From Ophioderma brevispina (Eukaryota; Echinodermata; Ophiuroidea; Amphilepidida; Ophiodermatidae), in assembly GCA_023653785.1 (NCBI GenBank), contig JAMKCH010058492.1, positions 1 through 64,000 on the forward strand: DNA of 64,000 nucleotides, written 5' to 3'. The notes under the pieces were generated by a model, which worked only from the letters and a program-made list of their open reading frames with translations, was not told where the DNA came from and did no database searches. Shown here piece by piece: positions 56,901 to 64,000 of the stretch; position 1 is the stretch's first letter; the number at the start of each line of letters is the position of its first letter. Made by a program: the position numbers and the translations under genes.

Positions 56901-59611
56901 CCTATAGCATCCTTAGCAGGGGTCGCACTAGGTTGTCGTTTTGGTTGTCCAGGACGCTCGTTTTGTCGTTTTCGGACGATTAAAATAAAATTTTGTGAGC
57001 TAACGGTCCAAGCGGGACGCGCAAAAAAATCCCCGAAAAAAGACTCCTGACTTTCATCAAAAAAAGTTAAAATTGACATTTTACAAGTTTACACTCAGAA
57101 AATGATCAAAAATTCCCATGATGAATTTGTCATTTTCGCGTTGCATAAATCCCGAAATTTACAGTTACTGTTTTTCATTTCTTATTCGCATAAGTGAAAG
57201 TCATAAACATGATGAAAGGGGGAAATCCCCCGCCACTATTGTCCTCCGGCGATTGTCATGCAGGCCTACAAATACACGGACCGTCGGTCCCAGGAAACTC
57301 TCAGGCCGAAGAAAAATTTTAAGCGGGGGAAAATATTGGAAAAAAAAATAAGCTTCAAACTAAAAGATTATAGTTCAAAATGAACGTTGTCTTGTGCATC
57401 AATGAGTTCCAAAAAAAATGATTAGTTTGTGATCAAACGTCAGTCTTCGGAAGCAGTCCGCATGCTGATAGCATTTGAATAACAATATAGTCCTAAACCC
57501 CAAGAGTTACCTGGCTATTTGCGTAAATGTCGGCCAGTCTGAGCAAATTGTAGGAGTTGTGGTTTAAAAAAAACATCGGGGAAAACATCAGTCTTCAGTA
57601 TATTATTAGTTTTTATTAGAATGTGTTGCCTTTTCATTGACATCAGCAAACTTCCCAAATCAAGTGTACTCAACCCCAGATCAGCTGGTCCCGCTATCCC
57701 AATGATTTAACATTTTGCGAACTGCCTACTTTCAGCAGCATGGTCGAACAAGGTCAGCCTTTTTTTTTTCAATTTCAAAAGTAGAACAGAGATACAGGTA
57801 TATCATATCCCTCCTCGCGGTCTTTCAACAAGTGTATAAAGCAGAATATTGATCATTAATCGCAATGCCAACATATTGGGGCCTATTAATATTACTTCAA
57901 ATAAAGTTTCTTTCTTGGCCGGTCCCTCTCGAACAGTAGCTCATATCTTTATTTTTCATCATTAACCCGTGAAGTGAGTTTCTGCTTGAGAAATTCATTC
58001 AAAGTTTTCATCAAAATGATAATTCCAAACCTCCCCAATTTTTCTTGAAATATAAAACATACATATTGAGCCATTTTATTTATCCAAATTCTACTTAATC
58101 ATGTTTATGTGCATATCGTTTTTTTTTTAAAACATAAAAGATCCATAAAATCAGTACCTCCATGATTAAATGTTATCACCTCAAATAGTTAAATTCGACT
58201 CAAGATTTTCAAATATTATTTTTTTGTGTGTCATATATGACCAAAAATTAGTAACTAGAACTATAGATAGCAACCTAAAATGCACAATTCCGAAATTTGA
58301 GATGAATCGGATTTTGCGTTTTGATGCAGTACCATTTATGTGTAGCATTACGTCCCATAGATACTGTGTATAACAAAAATTCCGGATCCTGAATTTGATA
58401 CAAAGTTGTGATGTTCTATATAGAAATTCGATTTAACTTAGCATTTCACACAGTGATTAGTATATGGACAAGCATTATTTACATGCAAAAACACGATTAT
58501 TTTTGGAATGAGGGCGCCCTCCTCAGGAAATCTCTGGTCGGCCTTTAAATGTAACCACTAGCCTTGTAATCAATAATGTGGAGCCTGTCAAAACTGTAAC
58601 CATGGTAAACAACAACGCATAATACCCACTGACCTAAGGTTCACCTCCCAGGGCGGCAGGTGGCTCACCCTTGGCACTATCCCCTTTCTGATACTGGGTG
58701 TATTTAGAAAGCATCTGGTGGCCAGAACTGGTGGTGATGGGAGGGGGTGGTGGGTTGTAGAATTCTGATAGTTTTTATTTTAATTTAATGGGAGGGGAGG
58801 GGAGCTTTGAGAAACAACGTTCTTGTTTGAACAATATTTTAGTGGACAATGATTTTTTTCTAATTCAAAAAAAAACAGCAGAAAGTCAAGTGTAGTTGTC
58901 TTTGGTCTTGTTTGGCATTTTATTAAAGAAAAATAATATTGTCATTTTACAATAAAATACACTGTTCCAACTTAATATGTACAATTAATTGACTAAACAT
59001 TACATGTATACCTTTTTTGTCTACGTTTCCAACTGACATTTTTAACTACAGCTTTGAATCATGCATTATTATAGTAAATATTTCTATATGTTTGTAAATT
59101 AATGGCCTTAAAATTTACACAAAAAAGGTTCAAAAACAGGCCGTATGGACTTCGCGCTACGCGCGACAGAAAATTTTGTCCATTACTATTAAAGGTCCCG
59201 AAAGATGGATAAATAAAAACATTTTTTTGTAGGCCTGGAGCAGGTCAGCCTATGGCAGCTATATTGGACTGCTACAGTATTGCATTGTTAGTGATTGAAT
59301 GAAGATGACCCTTGCAAATTTTTGAAACCATAAAAAATGTGGACCCCCAGAATTTGCGATTGACCCCAAAATTTGCATTCCGGGTTCTTAAGGGGTCCAC
59401 TGGACCCCTTATTTCAAAACTTAGTGCTAAACCTGATCCTTAAACATTTGTTTCCAATGCTCCATTAATCAAGGAAAAACCAAGAGAACTTGGAAATTGT
59501 GCATCAGATATTTAGAAGTGTTTCTGTGTTCTGTAGACATTGAGAACAAAGGAAGATGTCAAGAGTAGTTTCTCACCCAATCAATATTGCCATTATGGGA
59601 TACCTATGAAG
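56901..59611. other. No gene recognised
   Basis: AT-rich sequence with short frames only. At 58735-58805 a G-rich (GGGAGGGG) stretch stands out from the surroundings. I see no repeat partner elsewhere in the window. Confidence 0.4.
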
Positions 59612-59752
59612 CAGGCGCGGATCTAGGGAGGGGGCGCGCGCCTCCCGTAATTCTGCAAAATCTTGCAAATCAGCCCATTTGAGCTATTTTGGCAATTTCA
59701 GCCTTTCAGCCACCGGTAATTGTGACGTTTTCAAATCCTGGATCCGCCCCTG
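59612..59752. mobile_element. 141 bp hAT-like MITE with CAGGGGCGGATCCAGG ends
   Basis: The left end CAGGCGCGGATCTAGGG pairs with the right end TCCTGGATCCGCCCCTG. The interior includes a G/C-rich block next to the left end. The terminal type is known from non-autonomous hAT elements. No clean 8 bp duplication is seen. Confidence 0.65.
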
Positions 59753-59862
59753 AATGGGAGGTCAATCATTGTTGTTTTATGTTTTGGCGTGCAAGACTGA
59801 GTGCACACACAATTGCACTTATACATTGCCCAGTAATTACAGTCTTTGTATTCCAAGTAGAA

Positions 59863-59888
59863 GGGGGGGGGGGGGGGGGGGGGGGGGG
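59863..59888. repeat. Poly-G tract (26 bp)
   Basis: Uninterrupted G run after AGTAGAA. Copy number is unreliable in sequencing. Confidence 0.9.
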
Positions 59889-59924
59889 TGCACTCCTTCA
59901 AATGAAAGTAACAGTAAAATGATG

Positions 59925-60218
59925 TCAACAAACATGCTGCTCTGCAATCCTATGTCTGTCCGTGTGTCTGAGGGTTTGTATGAGCAAAGCTGAGACACAC
60001 ATTCGATGGGTGGACAATCTCTTCAGCCTCAGGTCCATCATGTCCATGGGTCTTGCTAAAAACTCCAGAACAGTACAGCACAGCCACAGCACAGTCGAGC
60101 TGATTGTTAGGTAGATTTGAAGTAGCATTACTACAGTCTCCTCAATAAATCGTGGCCAGCGTGAACACTTGGTACGCACATAAAATTTATAAAAATACAT
60201 CGAGTTGGGCGGCCCCAC
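59925..60218 (-). other. Unrecognised 97-codon frame with a hydrophobic stretch
   Basis: The minus-strand frame contains one hydrophobic segment (VVMLLQIYLTISSTVLWLCC) flanked by basic residues and has a less biased composition than other frames here. No family is recognised, and no splice acceptor, donor or neighbouring exon could be tied to it. It may be chance. Confidence 0.15.
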
Positions 60219-60554
60219 TAGGAAGATTCATATTCTGCTATAGTCCCACAGGACTCTAGTATTGTCCCAATATGTGACTTCAGGCAGTGTTATCTTTTAC
60301 TTTTGTATGTTGCCGTTATTTTTTCATTAAGATTTAAACCACAAAATGCACTTCTTATACTGCTAAAATTACCCTGCATGTGTTCTCCTTACAACATAAT
60401 AGAAACATTTGTTCGAATATTCTAACTTACATCCACTGTTATAAGCCTTAAGGTACCAGAAATGGGCGAAAGTTACACCAAGATGACCGGTTAATCCTTG
60501 CTATTAGGCATCCTCAGTGAAAAAACTTAATCCGATCTGGAAGCTTAAGTCTTT

Positions 60555-60690
60555 GCAAGTGCAGTCGACTGGCGAGAAACTAATTTACATATCCATCGTC
60601 GAATTTTTCTGCAACGCAGGCCCGCCTGAATTTATAATCTCCCGGTCTCTATCCGTCAACTGGTGCAGTTGACGGATAGAGTTTCTCGAT
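60555..60690. repeat. Hairpin with perfect 16 bp stem inside a wider inverted repeat
   Basis: CTCTATCCGTCAACTG (60647-60662), loop GTG, CAGTTGACGGATAGAG (60666-60681). A further pair, GCGAGAAACT near 60570 and AGTTTCTCG near 60680, suggests a larger decayed palindrome. Confidence 0.7.
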
Positions 60691-61425
60691 CAATAGAACA
60701 TGGATATTGTGAATAATTATTGCACGCTTTCATCACTTCCAGAGAAAATGAGGTGAAACTTTTGCTTCATCAACACTCAATGGGAATTTCATTGACATCG
60801 ACTTCCTATGTCAGTGTGTGGTACCCTTATGAAGTATATATGGGTACCTATTGGGACTAGACTGCCACCACATCCATCAACATGCAATTTATTCCATTGA
60901 GGCTGCCAAATTCATGGGTGGTGGCTGGTGGCACAATACAAAATTATTTCCTATTTGATTTTGTTGTCCCCTAATCAATGCTTATAAGGGGGATTTTGTC
61001 ATAGAAAAATCTGTCGTTGTTGTCGGCGTCTGTTCGTCTGTCTCCGTCTGTAACTTGTAAGGCCGTGAGAATTAAAGTTTTAGATTTGCATCCAGATATT
61101 TTTCAAATGAAATAGCATGAGGCTGTATTTCATATTCATAAAATGTATTTTCACTCATTGATTTGTAAGTTGTGAGAGTTTGTGATTTTCCAGAGCTGAA
61201 GGACTGATCACATTATAGAAATGTGTCATGTTCAGGGTCATACTATTGTATCCCTTTGCAGCTGTTTGAATAATGATTTGATTTCAACTTGATTTCTTGT
61301 GATGAAGAGAATTTATGCAAATAATTAACTTTTTAATGAAATTTTTCGGCAGATGCAAATAATGCAAATTTATCTAAAAATTTATCTAAAACTTTCATTC
61401 TCTTGGCCTATCAGCCATACCCCTT
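60691..61425. other. No gene recognised
   Basis: AT-rich sequence. AATAATGCAAAT and AAATTTATC repeats lie just before the SINE. Nothing else supportable. Confidence 0.4.
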
Positions 61426-61903
61426 GTGGGAGAGCGTGGCCTAGCGGTTAGGGTGCTTGCCTCTGGCGCAAATTTACCATCAAAATTCCCGGGTTCGAAT
61501 CCCGGTGGGGTCGTGGCACTTGCTGGGATTTATTCGGGTACTATTCTGGATTTGATCTGTACACCAGCTATTGATTAAATACAGAATACCGCTCTCCTCC
61601 ATGGTTCACTTGGAATTGGGCAAATGGATCATGAAAGCATCCCGTCCTTCGGAGGGGATGTTAAGCCGGCGGTCCCGTGTACAGAGAGTCACAACTGTAC
61701 ATGTACATCGCAGTCAGTGTCGAATAAGAGTAGGGTGAAAACCCCTGACTGTTCCCAATACGCCCCAGCCTCAAATAGCGGGCCATGTTAGGAGCGTCCG
61801 TATCATGGATACACGCGGCCCCGGATCAGCACACTAGTTGAACAAATCCTGACACCACCACAAGCCATTACCAATGACTTGTGGATACGAGCAAACAAAC
61901 AAA
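61426..61903 (+). mobile_element. Complete tRNA-derived SINE (478 bp) with 13 bp TSD
   Basis: The tRNA-like head (about 61426-61513) holds an RNA polymerase III A box, TGGCCTAGCGGTTAGGG (from 61437), and a B box, GGTTCGAATCC (about 61491-61501), with CCCGG/CCGGG pairing around the latter. A ~370 bp body follows. It contains a block CATCCCGTCCTTCGGAGGGG and then GATGTTAAGCCG-type sequence that resembles central domains shared among animal SINEs. The tail is CAAACAAACAAA. A perfect target-site duplication, AGCCATACCCCTT, stands at 61413-61425 and 61904-61916. The perfect duplication means this insertion is comparatively recent. Mobilised in trans by a LINE; which one cannot be told from here. 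Confidence 0.9.
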
Positions 61904-62143
61904 AGCCATACCCCTTATCCAGTCTAGATCTAACATCGGGGTTTGTCTTCACCCCTTGTTGGGAGTACGGAATTTGTTATTTTTACAGAAGGTTACAATG
62001 TATTTGGTCTACGCCCCACAATCTTACAGCTGCACAGATGGAATCTGTGTTATTAGGATATAACCCACTAACACAGAGGAAAGTGTATTGAAAACCACTG
62101 CACACACCATCTCCATCTCTTTCGGAATCATATGTTTCAATTT
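61904..62143. other. Unique flank of SINE
   Basis: Short sequence between the SINE and the next dispersed repeat. Two overlapping frames (61879-62091, 61881-62063) start inside the SINE and are not genes. Confidence 0.4.
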
Positions 62144-62472
62144 TTCATCTTGATAGAATGGCCTTCATTCCAAAACCATGTCTGTAAAGTTTTGCGCGAT
62201 ATTTCAACCATTTTGAAGTGAGAGCTAAAAACATGATTTTGTAATCCCCATAGAGTACTCTGTAAAATTAATATTGGTCAACCAAAATGGGGCATATTTT
62301 CGCTCATAACATCCAAACCATACATCCTTTAGCCCTAAGATTTCACAGGGTAAATGAGAAAAATAGTAGCTTTCTTCTGATACCAAAATTTTGACCACTT
62401 CCGGTAAAATCTGGGGTCCCTGGGGACGAGGCTATTAGCGATCGGACCATGGACCTTTAAGATTAAGAACTG
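62144..62472 (+). repeat. ~335 bp dispersed repeat, plus copy
   Basis: Reverse-complement partner of 14010-14343. Landmarks TTCATCTTGATAGAATGG, GTAAAGTTTTGCGCGATATT, CCCCATAGAGTACTCTG, AATGGGGCATATTTTCGC, AAGATTTCACAGGGTAA, CTTCCGGTAAAATCTGGGG and GATCGGACCATGGACCTTTA. Confidence 0.8.
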
Positions 62473-64000
62473 CAAAGCATACATGAACTGGTGGTCTAAA
62501 CATGGAGGTATCATACCTCCTTGGTCTAAAGAACTACAAAAGAGGCACGAATGGGCAGAGCTGGAAAAAAATGCCAAATTTCCCGGGAACACTATCAAAA
62601 TTTCCCTCCAAGATTGCAAAATTTCCCTTCAATTCTTTTGTATAAATTTCTTTATGTATGACAAAATTTTCCCTCCAAATAGTAAAATCCCAGTTCCCAC
62701 ACTTTTTCCAGGCTTGCAAATGGGGGACGGGGTCTTGACGGGTGCACATATGTGTACCCATGCCATTTTAGGTCGTTCAACACAGAGTTCAGCTGTTTAC
62801 ATGAAATAACTTGGTTTTGCCAATTAACCCACCCAAGAACTGACAAGCATGGACCTTGAATGAATATCTTAAAGACACTATCAGTGATTTGAAAAATATT
62901 TGAAATTTGCAGGAATAGCTTCAAAGTGAAGGATAAGTCTGTAGAATTCTCATAAGTTACCTTTTCCAGCTGTAGAATTGACAGAAAAGGAAGAAAACGG
63001 CAGTGTTCCAAGATACAATTCTCCATTCAATTACGTGTTGTAATAAGTGTCCGTTCGGACAGTAATGACTAAAATCTCCGATTCTGTCCTTATTAGGTTG
63101 CTTCTGGTCTTATCATTTGCAGGGCATGTTAGGATACCTGTACTTGTTGCATACATGCAAAAATCTGATTTTTGATGATTTTTTCGATTTGCTGATTAGC
63201 AAATCACTGATAGTGTCTTTAACTTAAAAATCATCTTGCTCGGTCATGCATGGCCATCAATACAACTAGTCTGTATTCACAATCCCTTAACCCTTATCAT
63301 TGTTTTCATATCATTTATCTCATCCTTGACCAGCATATCAGACTCAGTCTTTGGTCAAAACATCATCCTGGTGGTGGCGGCTTTTTTTGTTAATTGTAAG
63401 GAAATCAACAGATGTCATTATTTGCACACTCTTTGTCTTTTAATATTATTTTTAATACATTATATTATTTTTTTGGTCTACACCCCCAAATGTTGAGTGG
63501 CGCATAAGCCAGTTAGTAAATACATAAAAATAAAACAGAAATAATAATAATAATAAAAGTTCTGACTTAATTTGCTTCATTTACATGGTGAGCATATTAT
63601 AGGCATTGGCCTTAATAATTACTGACCCTAGTATAGTCCCACCTATTTTTAACCTGAAATTAGCTTGAATTTAGGGGGTGGGATTATAATGGAATCTCTC
63701 TACCCTAACATGAAACACATAGCATCAACATTTCAGTCTTTCAGATTCTAATTTATTCCAAGTATTTCCAAGTGTCAAATGAGATGTTTTGTCAATTCAC
63801 AACGTCCAAGGTGCTGCCCTGTGGGCCGCACACCCCTACCCAAATGAAACTTGAGTGCACCCCCCGGCCCCGGGTCGGCGATTTGCATGTTTTCAACATG
63901 CCCACGCTTAGTTTGAAATGTTACTAGAAATTAAAATTGCACAGTTTTCCCCAAACCCTCAGAAATACAAAAATGGCACAGACAAAATCTTTACTGCCCA
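62473..64000. other. No gene recognised
   Basis: Includes an (AAT)n microsatellite at 63538-63556. AATTTCCCTCCAARATTG-type strings repeat around 62575-62690. The 124-codon minus frame (62652-63026) has no recognisable domain. Confidence 0.4.
63538..63556. repeat. (AAT)n microsatellite
   Basis: About six AAT units after AAACAGA. Confidence 0.9.

Noticed and set aside
61426..61513. Functional tRNA gene
   Set aside because: The head has A and B boxes but an extended, unpaired middle, and it continues into a SINE body bounded by a target duplication.
1..64000. CRISPR array, prokaryotic operons or defence system
   Set aside because: No regular spacer-repeat pattern, no ribosome-binding sites or dense coding; the repeats and retroelements are those of an animal genome.

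Overview
This is a 64 kb piece of an animal nuclear genome with no intact protein-coding gene that I can support. It is AT-rich and dense in old transposable elements, and every long open frame I examined is either a by-product of a repeat or has no recognisable product. The repeat content (Penelope-like and CR1/L2-type retroelements, a tRNA-derived SINE, hAT-like MITEs, foldback elements, a DR1-like TGACCTTTGACC satellite) fits a marine invertebrate. A deuterostome such as an echinoderm, hemichordate or amphioxus is my best guess, but the window contains no conserved gene to prove it. Repeat copies differ by many one-base indels as well as substitutions, so either the copies are old or the assembly comes from incompletely polished long reads. 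Reading frames here should be trusted only with that in mind. Layout: 0-9 kb holds small inverted-repeat transposons (280-485, 889-1085, 5224-5400, 5520-5800, 5951-6550) and a copy of a roughly 450 bp repeat family (6993-7530). 9.5-13.0 kb is a direct tandem duplication of a 1.74 kb unit whose right part is a large palindrome; the duplication junction cuts through that palindrome. 13-26 kb is a mosaic of dispersed repeats present in two or more copies, including a 353 bp MITE flanked by TTAA whose empty site survives at 22.8-23.1 kb, and a tandem repeat carrying nuclear-receptor-type half sites. 26.5-28.8 kb is a broken Penelope-like element: RT core with YVDD, GIY-YIG remnant and a hammerhead-like 3' motif. 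31.4-32.3 kb holds two blocks of a ~45 bp satellite, and 34.1-35.0 kb an 860 bp palindrome. 35.5-36.1 kb is a TIR-bounded element with a CRE and a TATA box. 41.27-43.76 kb is a 2.5 kb G-rich minisatellite with a 20-21 bp unit. 45.7-47.5 kb is a LINE 3' fragment enclosed between ~450 bp inverted repeats. 47.9-53.1 kb looks like a 5.2 kb DNA element with 170-185 bp terminal inverted repeats made of TCGA-containing sub-repeats. The rest contains further MITEs, microsatellites and a complete 478 bp SINE with a perfect target-site duplication (61426-61903). Nothing here works together as a pathway. The interest lies in transposon architecture: nested insertions, foldback elements, retroelement sequence captured between inverted repeats, and repeats carrying ready-made regulatory motifs.
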